A stretch of DNA of 64,000 bases, taken from positions 2,728,001 to 2,792,000 of the forward strand of contig NC_007951.1 of NCBI RefSeq assembly GCF_000013645.1, given 5' to 3'. This document shows, one piece after another, positions 1-8,674 of the stretch. Source of the DNA: Paraburkholderia xenovorans LB400. Lineage in GTDB: Bacteria > Pseudomonadota > Gammaproteobacteria > Burkholderiales > Burkholderiaceae. The position numbers and the translations under genes are program-made. Position 1 is the first letter of the stretch, and each line of letters starts with the position of its first letter. The notes under the pieces were generated by a model. It did no database searches, was not told where the DNA came from, and worked only from the letters and a program-made list of their open reading frames with translations.

Positions 1-360
1 CTCTGGCCGGTAGCTGAAACGCAAACTCCGATCGACAGCTAAAGCGCCAATTCCAGTCCTTTTCTGTGTGCTGTTTCCAGCTTGGGAAGTGCGCTGCGCT
101 CGTGGCGCGGCGCCCGGCGGGCTGAACCCTTGAGTCACAGTTTAGGGAGAAGCAAAAACACTTCATACGCGCAAAATGCTGCGCTATGACCATTAACTTC
201 GACGTTATGACGAATGACTCAGTCGATATGTCGAAAAGCTGTTAAAACGGTGTAAACGGATCGAGCGGTGCGAGCTGAACGAGGGCAGCCTGAATGGAGC
301 AGCCTGGAGAGCGTGAATCGAACACGGAAGCCTGAACAGCGCGGCTCCGTCCACGCGGCC
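1..360. other. Non-coding stretch at the window edge
   Basis: I see no convincing gene here. Reading frames that cross it have compositions rich in Arg, Ser and Pro typical of chance frames in GC-rich DNA, and none shows a recognisable domain or a good ribosome-binding site. The first 240 bases are less GC-rich than the rest of the window. A gene beginning outside the window cannot be excluded, but no frame entering from the left looks like a conserved protein. Confidence 0.5.
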
Positions 361-434
361 CGAACCGGAGGAAGCGAACCCGGGAAAGCGAACAGGGAAA
401 GCGAACAGGGGAAAGCAAACCGGGGAGCGAACAG
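361..434. repeat. Degenerate 13-bp tandem repeat
   Basis: Five imperfect copies of a unit close to gaaagcgaacagg can be read at about 371-383, 384-396, 397-410, 411-423 and 424-434. The array abuts the ubiX remnant at 437-520, so repeat expansion or slippage may have replaced the rest of that gene. Copy boundaries were set by eye. Confidence 0.65.
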
Positions 435-436
435 CA

Positions 437-520
437 GAAACGATCCAGCACGCGCGCCACGGTGTGATCGACCATTTCGTCGATGGAAGCGGGCTGGTTG
501 TAGAAGGCCGGCGACAGGGA
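437..520 (-). pseudogene. Remnant of a UbiX-type flavin prenyltransferase (C-terminal end only)
   Basis: One minus-strand frame reads SLSPAFYNQPASIDEMVDH followed by TVARVLDRF. This is the conserved C-terminal signature of UbiX/Pad1 flavin prenyltransferases (PAFY, then a Pro, an acidic pair, a hydrophobic residue, HTV and RVLDxF). Only about 28 codons match. Upstream (higher coordinates) the frame soon meets a stop and shows no flavoprotein sequence; downstream it runs into the 13-bp repeat. The intact protein is roughly 190-200 residues, so this is a fossil and not a gene. Assignment is from motif memory, without a database search. Confidence 0.6.
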
Positions 521-646
521 AGCGAACGGCGCGCAGCGCGCACAGCGGTGCGAACGGCGGCACGAACAGAGTCAACGCGCGCAGTCAACGCGCAATCAAC
601 GGCGCCTCGCTAAGCAACGCACAGCGAACAACGGCACGCCACGCGC

Positions 647-1105
647 TCACACCATGCCGCGGTCGATCTTGCGCGCGAGAATGATCGAGGTCGTGGTCCG
701 CTCCACGCCTTCCAGTCCGCCGATCTGGTCGAGCAGATCGTTGAGGCGATCGGGCGAATCGGCGCGCAGCCATGCAACGTAGTCGAACTCGCCGCTCACC
801 GCGCACAGCAACTGCACCTCGGGCATCTTGCCAAGGCGTTTCTGCACGGCCGGCCCGTGCTTCGGCGCGATGATGATGCCGACATAAGCCATGATGCTCG
901 AGTCGAGCACGTCCTGGCCGAGCCGCACGCTGTAGCCGGCAATCACATTGCTGCGCTCGAGCCGCGCAATGCGCGCGATCACCGTGGTACGCGCCACGCC
1001 CAGTTGGCGCGCGAGATTGGCGACGCTCTCGCGAGCATTGGCTTGCAGAAGCGCAACCAGGTTGCGGTCGAGATCGTCGAGTTGGTCGAGGCGCGGAGGT
1101 CTCAT
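647..1105 (-). CDS. Lrp/AsnC family transcriptional regulator
   Basis: 152 residues, the usual Lrp size. Residues about 7-60 form the winged helix-turn-helix: LDDLDRNLVALLQ, then LARQLGVARTTVIARI and a recognition helix ending at IAGY. Residues about 72-145 form the RAM effector-binding domain, including the typical VSGEFDYVAWLRA stretch. Lrp proteins are octameric or dimeric regulators that sense amino acids or related small molecules. The gene stands alone: the preceding region is non-coding and the next gene (LysR) is 168 bases away on the same strand. Its target and ligand cannot be read from the sequence. Confidence 0.93.
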   Translation of the reverse strand: MRPPRLDQLDDLDRNLVALLQANARESVANLARQLGVARTTVIARIARLERSNVIAGYSVRLGQDVLDSSIMAYVGIIIAPKHGPAVQKRLGKMPEVQLLCAVSGEFDYVAWLRADSPDRLNDLLDQIGGLEGVERTTTSIILARKIDRGMV

Positions 1106-1273
1106 CGAGAGGCGAATGAAGTGGTCAGGTGAGGCGGATTATCGCGCGTCTTCAGCGGCGCATGGAGAATGCGCAGGACCGGTCGGCATGCACCGCCCAT
1201 GCATCGCCATGCATGCCGCCACAGCATGGCAGGCATTCCTGCATATCAAGGAAGCTCGGGGCGGCCGCCAGGC

Positions 1274-2158
1274 TTACGCGCCGAACCGTTCGATCACGAA
1301 ATCGATGAAGCTGGTCAGCTTGGGCGTGGCGCGGCGATCACGCGGATACAGCAGATGGACCGGCGCGCCCTCGGGCAGATAGTCTTCCAGCACCGACACC
1401 AATTCGCCGCTGGCGATTTCTCTGGCGAGCAGCGCCTCCGGCTGCAACACCAGACCGAAGCCGTGCAGCGCGGCCACCTTGAGCGCCTGGCCGTTGTTCG
1501 CGCGAAACCGTCCGGCGCGCAGATGGTTTTCGTCCGCGGTCTCGCCGCCCAGGCGCCACAAACCTTCGCGGCCCCAGTGCAGAAACCCCAGGCATTCGTG
1601 CTGCATCAGATCTTCCGGCGTGCGCGGCGTGCCGGCGCGCGCCAGATAGGCCGGCGACGCGCATGCGCGCATCCGGTAAGGCTTCAGCGGCCGCGCGACG
1701 AAACTCGAATCCGGCAACTGGCCGATACGCACCGACGCGTCGAAGCCCTCTTCCACGAGGTCGATCACGCGGTTCGAAAGGTCGAGTTCGAGCGTGATGT
1801 CCGGCCACGCGGTAAGGTACTCGGTCATCGCCGGAGCGAAGACTTCGACGCCGTAAGTGAGCGGCGCCGTCACCTTGAGCACGCCGCGCGGTGCGGCGGC
1901 CATTGCCTCGGCGAGCGACTCGGCGTCTTTCACGTCGGCGAGGATGCGCCGGCATTGCTCGTAATACTGCCGGCCAATCTCGGTCAGGCTTTGCCGGCGC
2001 GTCGTGCGCGTCAGCAGCCGCGTGACGAGGCGGGTTTCCAGCGAACGGATATGCTTGCCCACCATCGCCGACGAAATATCGAAGCGCTCGGCGGCCGCCG
2101 TCAGGCTGCCCGCCTCCACCACGGCGACGAAGATTTCCATGCTGACGAATTTATCCAC
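1274..2158 (-). CDS. LysR family transcriptional regulator
   Basis: 294 residues. The N-terminal 60 residues are a LysR winged helix-turn-helix (MEIFVAVVEAGSLTAAAERF, then a KHIRSLE recognition helix and LLTRTTRRQSLTEIG). The rest is the periplasmic-binding-protein-like effector domain, with the LDLSNRVIDLVEEGFDASVR signature common in the CrgA/DsdC-like subgroup found in many copies in Burkholderia. It is divergent from the Spy-like gene beginning at 2357, so the 198-base gap probably holds its operator. The effector is unknown. An autoregulatory role is expected from the family. Confidence 0.93.
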   Translation of the reverse strand: MDKFVSMEIFVAVVEAGSLTAAAERFDISSAMVGKHIRSLETRLVTRLLTRTTRRQSLTEIGRQYYEQCRRILADVKDAESLAEAMAAAPRGVLKVTAPLTYGVEVFAPAMTEYLTAWPDITLELDLSNRVIDLVEEGFDASVRIGQLPDSSFVARPLKPYRMRACASPAYLARAGTPRTPEDLMQHECLGFLHWGREGLWRLGGETADENHLRAGRFRANNGQALKVAALHGFGLVLQPEALLAREIASGELVSVLEDYLPEGAPVHLLYPRDRRATPKLTSFIDFVIERFGA

Positions 2159-2356
2159 CCGCTATTTCCTGTTCGTTTCGGTTGTAAGCGTTTGTCGCAC
2201 AACAGCCGCATTGTAGGGATATCGTGATACTAATAGCGGCGGCGGCAAACTGGGCAGCCGGCCGGCGTGCATAATCATGACCCACGCATGACCACCACAC
2301 GACAGGCCGCCCGCACGCGAGCCTTGTCCCAATTCGAACAGACATCAGGAGTTTCG

Positions 2357-2875
2357 ATGAAAAAAGCACTGGTAATGCTGGCCACCGCGGTCGCCATGAG
2401 CGGCGCGTTCGCACAAACTTCCGCGCCGGCGTCGGCACCGGTGAACGCCGCTTCGGCACCCGCCGCCAGAGCCGGCCACGAGCGCAATGTCGAAGACCGC
2501 ATCGCCTACCTGCATTCGCAACTGAAGATCACTTCGGCACAGGAATCGCAGTGGAACGCGTTCGCCGACGTCATGCGCAGCAACGGCCAGACGATGGGCG
2601 AGTTGTTCCAGCAACGCCGCGCCGCGACCAACGTGTCGGCACTCGACGACATGAAGCAATACGCAACGATCGCGCAAGCACATGCGGACGGCATGAAGAA
2701 ACTGGTCGATGCGTTCGATCCGCTGTACAACAGCTTCTCGCCGGAGCAGAAGAAGCTGGCGGATGCGACGTTCCGTCAGCCGGGCGGGATGGAAGGCCAC
2801 GGTCATCATGGCAGAGGCAAGGGTAAAGGCGGCAAGCCCGCCGCGCCCGCCAGCGACGCCATTGTGAAGCCGTAA
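2357..2875 (+). CDS. Spy/CpxP-like periplasmic protein with LTxxQ motif
   Basis: 172 residues from the ATG at 2357, preceded by aggag about 7 bases upstream; an in-frame start at 2267 lacks such a site. Residues 1-20 are a Sec signal peptide ending in AFA. After an Ala/Pro-rich linker comes VEDRIAYLHSQLKITSAQES, which matches the helical LTxxQ module of Spy/CpxP periplasmic chaperones, where two such segments form a cradle. The C-terminus is Gly, His and Lys rich (HGHHGRGKGKGGK) and could bind metal. The family responds to envelope stress; the divergent LysR may control this gene. Function by family only. Confidence 0.8.
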   Translation: MKKALVMLATAVAMSGAFAQTSAPASAPVNAASAPAARAGHERNVEDRIAYLHSQLKITSAQESQWNAFADVMRSNGQTMGELFQQRRAATNVSALDDMKQYATIAQAHADGMKKLVDAFDPLYNSFSPEQKKLADATFRQPGGMEGHGHHGRGKGKGGKPAAPASDAIVKP

Positions 2876-2905
2876 TAGACCAATTAGACCAATTGCGAAA
2901 CGATC

Positions 2906-2936
2906 GCCCGCCGCGCGGATTTGCCGCACGGCGGGC
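2906..2936. terminator. Hairpin after the Spy-like gene
   Basis: Arms gcccgccg (2906-2913) and cggcgggc (2929-2936), with an inner gcgg/ccgc stem and a five-base loop. There is no T-run after it, so it may be a stabilising 3' hairpin and not an intrinsic terminator. Confidence 0.45.
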
Positions 2937-3064
2937 TCCGGCCCGCGCTGTCATCGTCGCAAAAGAAACCGGTTCTCTGATGCATCTGGCATGATGCGAG
3001 TCATACGCGGCCCGAACAGTTGAAGTCCGGCGCCGCCGCCCTGCTCTTCATACCCGCCCGCTTC

Positions 3065-3502
3065 ATGACCGACCTCAAAAATCTCGATCTGAGTCAAGAC
3101 GTTAACGCGTGCCGTGTCGTAAAAGACGAAACGGTCAGCGTGGAATTTGCCGCCGCCGCAGGCGAGCTGATGAGCCTTGAAGGCCCGAACCGCTATGTCC
3201 GCGGCGACGCATTGATCACCGGATCGACGGGCGACCGCTGGGTCGTCTCACGCGAACGCTTCGACGCCAAATACGTTCCCGCCGACGCAGCCGTCTCACA
3301 CGGCGCAGCGGGCGCGTACCGCAACCGCCCCGCCGTCGTGCTGGCCAAACAGATGCATGAAGCGTTCACGCTGGCACGCTCAGCCAACGGTGGCGACGTG
3401 CTGCACGGCGCCGCCGGCGACTGGGTCATGCAATACGCGCCCGGCGACTACGGTGTCGTACAGGCCGCACGCTTCGCGAAAGTTTATCGCCCGGCGAGTT
3501 AG
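3065..3502 (+). CDS. Conserved hypothetical protein
   Basis: 145 residues from the ATG at 3065; an in-frame TTG at 3020 would add 15 residues that do not look conserved. No signal peptide or membrane segment is seen. The sequence is soluble and mixed (SLEGPNRYVRGDALITGS, then DRWVVSRERFDAKY) and ends with MQYAPGDYGVVQAARFAKVY. I do not recognise a characterised family. The PGDYGVV element resembles short motifs in uncharacterised small proteins, which is not enough for a function. The next gene is convergent. Confidence 0.7.
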   Translation: MTDLKNLDLSQDVNACRVVKDETVSVEFAAAAGELMSLEGPNRYVRGDALITGSTGDRWVVSRERFDAKYVPADAAVSHGAAGAYRNRPAVVLAKQMHEAFTLARSANGGDVLHGAAGDWVMQYAPGDYGVVQAARFAKVYRPAS

Positions 3503-3605
3503 ACATGGACAACAACATGCACAGCGACGCTGACCGCGCAGGCACCTGACTCGTGACGGCCAGGCCCGCGCGATCAGCGCGTGGTGTCCGGGCTTTGCGC
3601 GCGGC

Positions 3606-4910
3606 TCACGGTTCGTGCCGCAGATACCCTTCTTTCGACGGGTCACGCATGAGGAACGCTACGACGCCGGCGATTGCGCACATGGCCGTCACGTACCAGT
3701 AGAACGTGGACTCGCTGCCCGCCTGCTTCAGCCACAGCGCGACATATTCCGCCGAGCCGCCGAAAATCGCATTGGCCACCGCATACGACAACCCCACGCC
3801 GAGCGCGCGCACTTCCGGCGGGAACATCTCCGCCTTGATCAGGCCGCTGATCGACGTGTAGAAACTGACGATCGCCAGCGCCGCCACCACCAGGCCGAAC
3901 GCCGCATACGGGCTCGTCACGTCTTTCAGCGCGTGCAGCAACGGCACCGTGCCGATGGTTGCGAAGAACCCGAAGAACAGCATCGAGCGGCGCCGGCCGA
4001 TGCGGTCCGACAACGCACCGAATGCCGGCTGCATCAGCATGTAGACGAACAGCGCCGCGGTCATCACGTTGCTCGCCGTCTTCGCGTGCATGCCCGCCGT
4101 GTTGACCAGGTACTTCTGCATGTAGGTGGTGAACGTGTAGAAAATCAGCGAACCCCCGGCCGTGAAGCCGAGCACCGTCATGAACGCGCCCTTGTGCAGC
4201 CACAGGCCGCGCAGCGTGCCGGCTTCCTTGCGATGGCGTGTTTCGGCCGTGGTGGTTTCCTCCAGCGAGCGCCGCAGATACAGCGCAACCACTGCGGAGA
4301 GCGCGCCGATCACGAACGGCACGCGCCAACCCCATGCCTTCAGTTCTTCAGTGGTCAACAATTGTTGCAGGATCACCAGTACCAGCAGCGCGAACAACTG
4401 CCCGCCGATCAGCGTGACGTACTGGAACGACGCGAAGAAACCGCGCCGGCCCTTGAGCGCGACTTCACTCATATAGGTCGCACTGGTGCCGTATTCACCG
4501 CCCACCGACAGCCCCTGGAACAGCCGCGCGAGCAGCAGCAGCGCCGGCGCCAGCGCGCCGATCTGCGCGTAAGTAGGAAGCACCGCGATCACCAGCGAGC
4601 CGCCGCACATCATGAACACCGACACCATCATCGCGGTGCGCCGCCCGTGCTTGTCGGCAAGGCGGCCGAAGAACCAGCCGCCGATCGGGCGCATCAGGAA
4701 GCCGGCGGCAAACACGCCCGCGGTGTTGAGCAGCTGCGTGGTCGGGTTGCCGCTCGGGAAGAACGCCGGCGCGAAGTACAGCGCGCAGAACGAATACACG
4801 TAAAAGTCGAACCACTCGACGAGATTGCCCGATGAAGCGCCGACAATCGCGTAGATGCGGCGCCGGGTGTCGTTCGTGGAAACTGCCATTGGAATATTGA
4901 GATTTGTCAT
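3606..4910 (-). CDS. MFS transporter, metabolite:H+ symporter type (KgtP/ProP-like)
   Basis: 434 residues with about 12 hydrophobic segments. Family marks are the first-helix motif [16 protein letters not shown], the loop 2-3 signature [34 protein letters not shown] in helix 4-5, and a second copy [13 protein letters not shown]. These are typical of the metabolite:H+ symporter branch that carries dicarboxylates, alpha-ketoglutarate, citrate or osmolytes; KgtP is the nearest type by these motifs. It is in the inner membrane. No catabolic gene sits beside it, so the substrate is a guess. Confidence 0.9.
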   Translation of the reverse strand: MTNLNIPMAVSTNDTRRRIYAIVGASSGNLVEWFDFYVYSFCALYFAPAFFPSGNPTTQLLNTAGVFAAGFLMRPIGGWFFGRLADKHGRRTAMMVSVFMMCGGSLVIAVLPTYAQIGALAPALLLLARLFQGLSVGGEYGTSATYMSEVALKGRRGFFASFQYVTLIGGQLFALLVLVILQQLLTTEELKAWGWRVPFVIGALSAVVALYLRRSLEETTTAETRHRKEAGTLRGLWLHKGAFMTVLGFTAGGSLIFYTFTTYMQKYLVNTAGMHAKTASNVMTAALFVYMLMQPAFGALSDRIGRRRSMLFFGFFATIGTVPLLHALKDVTSPYAAFGLVVAALAIVSFYTSISGLIKAEMFPPEVRALGVGLSYAVANAIFGGSAEYVALWLKQAGSESTFYWYVTAMCAIAGVVAFLMRDPSKEGYLRHEP

Positions 4911-5189
4911 TGGTTTTTGTGCTCCTGGATGTCCCCTGTTAATTATTAATGGCGAGGTTCCTCCACGCCTGTATTCGTCTCTTGGTTCGGCATTCTAAAT
5001 GAATGTTTCACTTCCCGGCTTGACCTTCTGCATCTCTAATTTAATGTTGGGCGTCTCAATGATTTTTTGTCAAAAAATGTATGTCCACTGCCGCCGGGCA
5101 ATCAGACAGAGCGAGCATGAGACGCCGCTCAACGCGCGCCGACGGCATGATGATGTGACTGAACAAGGCGCCTTCCTGCAGGAGTTCCA

Positions 5190-7154
5190 ATGAAAGTCAA
5201 TGCCACCTCTCATTCATTCTGGCCAAACGTTGCGTCGAACGTTCAGGGCAACGCGCGACCCTCGCAGACGCGTGTCGCTCCGGCACGCGCCGGCAACAAT
5301 GTCGATGTCGATGCCGAAGCGGGCGCCGTGGCGACCGAGGCGGTGATCGGCAACGAGATCGCAGCCGAAATGGAAAGGTTCAACGCGTCGCTCGGCATGG
5401 TTGACGAGGACGTCGAGCGCGGCCGCGATACAACGCACGACATGATCGCGGCCGCGTCGGCCTACAACCAGGCGTTGCAATTGGGCGCGCTGGCCACCCC
5501 CCCAGCCGGATTGCAGTCGAAGATCGACCGGCTCAAGACGGCTCTGCGCGATTCCAAAGGCAATGAGTCGCTCGGCTCGGCCGGACAGAAAGCCAACGTC
5601 GACCTGTCCGCACTGACTCATCAGCCGGATGCCGCTTCAACCTACGGCAAATATGGCAAGGCGGCGAGCACCTATACACGCGCACTCATCTTCGACGAAG
5701 CGCGCTTCAACAACTCCGCGGTGCTGAAGAACACGCCTCTCGCGGCGTTGCAGCGGCCAAACCGGAGCGTGCTCGATCCTCTGGGACTAAACGGCCGGCT
5801 AGGCATCCTGACAGGCACCCGTCTGAATTCCGCCGCGAGTTATTTCGCAAAAGGCGGGTTGTCTTTTCTGTCCGGCATGGAGAAATTGCACAATGGTCAG
5901 GATCCCACGAAGGACTTCATCACCGCGGGCGCGACCACCGGACAGGGCATCAACGAGCTCACCGTCGGCATTGGTACGGACGTCGGCAATCATCTGGTCA
6001 AGCTGCGGCAGGTGAAAGCAGCGGCGCAGACAGCCGGCAAGCCGGACACCGGGCCTGGCGGTTCCACGGCCAAGGCGGGTCAAAGCCAGAGCGGCGCGAC
6101 GCCAGGCACTTCGGAGCCGGTTGCGGGACCCAGCAGCGCCACGGAGTTCACGGACTTCGATCCGCACAAGGACGATGCCGGGGTCGACGCGCTCGAACAG
6201 AAAACCGCTGGAGACATCGACGACCAGCTCACGCAGCAACAACAAAGCTTGCGCGAGGGCGTCATCGCGAGGCTCGCGAACACGAATCCCGACGTACAGC
6301 AGCTCGAGTTGCAGGACGCGACGAACGATCTCGCGCCGCAGTACTTCGAGATGCAGGACATGGCGAAACAGCTCAAGGCTTCAACGGTCGATGCGGCTAA
6401 CGACGCCCACGAAAATATCAAGACGATCGACGCCAAGGCAGAGGGCATTATTGCCAGACTGAAGAGCCAGGGCTTCGATAGCGCGGACGCCGCACGCCAG
6501 TCCGGCAAACCGGAGGCGATCGAACTCGGCAAGCAGCTCGATCAGCTGGCAGGCCTGAAGCACGCAGCCTACGACCAGTTCAACAGCGCGATGCAGGAAC
6601 GGGAAAACGCGCTCGCCGATGCCAGGACCGCTTTCGGCGACCTCGGCAGGCTGCTGGAAAATACGCCCGCGAGCGAGCGCCCATCGAAATTGCAGGAGTG
6701 GTCCGACAAATACACGAAATTCTTCGCGCAGCGTCAAGCCAACATCCTCTCGAAAACCGACAGCTGGCCCGACTGGATGAAGATATCAAAGCCGCTGCGC
6801 ATGCAGATGGTGCCCGCCGCGATCAATACGGTTCTTGGTGGCGCGACGTTCGGCGTCGCGCTGGACACGTATCTGAAAAAGCAGAAGGCGGGCACGCTGA
6901 CGCCTCAGGACAAGATGGACTTTGCGGCATCGGTAATCAATCTGTCGAGCGGCATGATCGGATTCGTGCCGGTCATCGGGCCGGCCCTGTCGTTTGCACT
7001 CGCGACCACCGGCCTGGTTCTCGGTGGAATGTCGGATCAGTACGACGCCCGCAAGCGCGAAACCGATACGTACAACCTGAAGGAAAAGATACGCGGGGAA
7101 TACAACGCGAAGCACCCGGACAAGGAGATCGCCGAGGCCTTCGACGGAGATTGA
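5190..7154 (+). CDS. Large orphan protein resembling a type III secreted effector or translocator
   Basis: 654 residues. The ATG at 5190 follows caggag with good spacing. There is no Sec signal; the first 50 residues are polar and rich in Asn, Ser, Ala and Val, as in type III secreted proteins. About residues 275-315 are a Gly/Ser/Pro/Ala linker. Residues about 335-510 are Gln/Asp/Ala-rich and probably coiled coil (DIDDQLTQQQQSLREGV, EAIELGKQLDQLAGLKHAAY). The last 100 residues contain two hydrophobic helices (VINLSSGMIGFVPVIG, PALSFALATTGLVLGGM), a layout seen in translocators and some effectors. No chaperone or secretion gene is nearby, and I found no perfect TTCG-N16-TTCG box upstream. Function is inferred from architecture only. 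Confidence 0.6.
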   Translation: MKVNATSHSFWPNVASNVQGNARPSQTRVAPARAGNNVDVDAEAGAVATEAVIGNEIAAEMERFNASLGMVDEDVERGRDTTHDMIAAASAYNQALQLGALATPPAGLQSKIDRLKTALRDSKGNESLGSAGQKANVDLSALTHQPDAASTYGKYGKAASTYTRALIFDEARFNNSAVLKNTPLAALQRPNRSVLDPLGLNGRLGILTGTRLNSAASYFAKGGLSFLSGMEKLHNGQDPTKDFITAGATTGQGINELTVGIGTDVGNHLVKLRQVKAAAQTAGKPDTGPGGSTAKAGQSQSGATPGTSEPVAGPSSATEFTDFDPHKDDAGVDALEQKTAGDIDDQLTQQQQSLREGVIARLANTNPDVQQLELQDATNDLAPQYFEMQDMAKQLKASTVDAANDAHENIKTIDAKAEGIIARLKSQGFDSADAARQSGKPEAIELGKQLDQLAGLKHAAYDQFNSAMQERENALADARTAFGDLGRLLENTPASERPSKLQEWSDKYTKFFAQRQANILSKTDSWPDWMKISKPLRMQMVPAAINTVLGGATFGVALDTYLKKQKAGTLTPQDKMDFAASVINLSSGMIGFVPVIGPALSFALATTGLVLGGMSDQYDARKRETDTYNLKEKIRGEYNAKHPDKEIAEAFDGD

Positions 7155-7182
7155 GCGGCGCCGGCGTGCGTGACGGCGCCGC
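7155..7182. terminator. Hairpin after the orphan effector-like gene
   Basis: Perfect nine-base arms gcggcgccg (7155-7163) and cggcgccgc (7174-7182), starting right after the stop codon. No T-run follows, so its efficiency as an intrinsic terminator is uncertain. Confidence 0.5.
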
Positions 7183-7294
7183 TCGTCGGCGCCGCCTCGT
7201 ATGTTCATGTCCGCACGAACGCGACGTGACATCGCAGCATTCTGCCGTGGTGGCATCGCGGCGGGCGATCTAACCGTGATTCGAGCGAGCGCCG

Positions 7295-7660
7295 TTACGC
7301 GAACTCGTCGCCGGGTTCGATCGTGATTTCACGCGGGACCGCCTCGCCGTTCGCATACTGTTCCTCCAGCGAACCCAGCGAGGCCTCGACATACGCGCGC
7401 AACACCGCAAAACTGCGCCCACGCAGACGCGCCGGCATCGCGCGATAACGTGCCCATGCCGCCGGCGCAATCGCCACGGTCATCACCGTACGGCGCGCCG
7501 CCGCGCCGAAGCGCATCGCCACCCAGTGAATCGCCAGCGTCGGCGTGCCTTCCTGCACCGCGCGCTGGATGAACTGCGTCTGCTCGGGAAACAGATCGCT
7601 GATGACGCGCGCCAGTTCCTCGAACTCGGGATCGGCGCAATCGTATTGGTAAGCTTCCAT
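7295..7660 (-). CDS. Conserved hypothetical protein
   Basis: 121 residues from the ATG at 7660 (MEAYQYDCADPEFEELARV). Longer in-frame starts add low-complexity sequence and were rejected. The protein is soluble, mixed alpha/beta in appearance, with a central IHWVAMRFGAAARRTVMTVAI stretch and an acidic end (ITIEPGDEFA). I do not recognise a characterised domain. It is downstream of the YhfC-like gene on the same strand with a 112-base gap. Confidence 0.65.
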   Translation of the reverse strand: MEAYQYDCADPEFEELARVISDLFPEQTQFIQRAVQEGTPTLAIHWVAMRFGAAARRTVMTVAIAPAAWARYRAMPARLRGRSFAVLRAYVEASLGSLEEQYANGEAVPREITIEPGDEFA

Positions 7661-7772
7661 GAGGTGTGCCAAAAAGAATAGGCGTGGCGGGAGGCCGTTC
7701 GTAGGGAACGGCCAACGGTTCAACGTGGCGCGCGTATCGAGCGGCCACCGACGCGGCTATCGGGCGCGCCCA

Positions 7773-8603
7773 TCAGGCAACCACCGCCGGGCGCCTGAAC
7801 GTCCGGAACAGCAGCCCCGCAACGATCACCGCTCCCACCGCATACACGGCGTCCACTGCCGCGAGCGGTACGAGCTGCGCCTGGAACATGGCGGCGGGCA
7901 CGTCCACCAGCGCGTGCAACGCGATCGCGAGCGGCAGGATCCCGCGCCAGCCGGCCCGCAAGCCGCGCCACATCAGCACCGACAGGCCTATCTGGAACAC
8001 CAGCGCGGCGACGCGTTCGAGCGCGAAAATGCCGGCGGTCTGCGGCGTCAGGCTGGCGAGAATCAGGTGGATGCGCATCAGCGATTCGGTCGGCAGATTG
8101 CTCAGATAGCCGTCCAGTTCGCCACGGTTTTCGAAGACCGCGAACAGCAGCCATTGAATCTGCACCAGCACGCCGACGAGCCACGCTTCGGCGCCGCCGT
8201 GGCCGAGACCGTAGGTCAGCGCGGTGCCGTCCGTGGCGATCTCGGCCTTGCCTTGCGCGAGCGCCGCGGCACCGGACTTCGCCGCCGCGCGTTTGAGCAG
8301 CAGCCGCATGCCGATGAACCGCCCCACTTCCTCGCAGATACCCGCGGCCAGCGCGCCGTACACCACGAAGGCAAGCGGATGCGACAGGAACTCCGCGGTT
8401 GCTTCGTTCCGATGCAGCACGAAGTCGTTCAGCGCGCGCTCGATCACCATTGCGAACAGCGCGAACACGGCGATGCCGGCGATCGCGTCGCGCGGCTTGA
8501 GCGCGAGCGGCCGGCGCAGACGGCGGTAGATCAGGAAGGGCAAAGCGGCGACGAAAAGCGTCGCGAGGGCGAGGCTCGAGAGGGTAAGCGGTGCAACAAC
8601 CAT
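7773..8603 (-). CDS. YhfC family intramembrane metalloprotease-like protein
   Basis: 276 residues from the ATG at 8603; the open frame continues much farther upstream but there overlaps ptxS. Seven or eight hydrophobic segments are visible. Putative catalytic motifs of the YhfC family, a relative of CAAX-type intramembrane proteases, are CEEVGRFIGMR in one helix, YGLGHGGAEA in another and HALVDVPAA near the end, giving Glu/Glu, His and His/Asp as candidate catalytic or metal-ligand residues. It lies in the inner membrane. The gene follows ptxS by 71 bases and might be read from the same transcript. Substrate unknown. Confidence 0.8.
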   Translation of the reverse strand: MVVAPLTLSSLALATLFVAALPFLIYRRLRRPLALKPRDAIAGIAVFALFAMVIERALNDFVLHRNEATAEFLSHPLAFVVYGALAAGICEEVGRFIGMRLLLKRAAAKSGAAALAQGKAEIATDGTALTYGLGHGGAEAWLVGVLVQIQWLLFAVFENRGELDGYLSNLPTESLMRIHLILASLTPQTAGIFALERVAALVFQIGLSVLMWRGLRAGWRGILPLAIALHALVDVPAAMFQAQLVPLAAVDAVYAVGAVIVAGLLFRTFRRPAVVA

Positions 8604-8674
8604 GAGTTTCCTTGCGATGACCGGCGCGCACCCGCTGCGTGCCGCAGCCCGAATGATCGCAGATCGGCGCGAAT

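Noticed and set aside
4974..5009. Possible hrp/PIP box (TTCG-N16-TTCG) before the effector-like gene
   Set aside because: TTCG at 4986-4989 has TTTC, not TTCG, at the required distance; TTCG at 4974 has no partner either.
4999..5193. Small plus-strand ORF of 64 residues just before the effector-like gene
   Set aside because: No ribosome-binding site and an improbable composition; it overlaps the next start and sits in the AT-rich leader.
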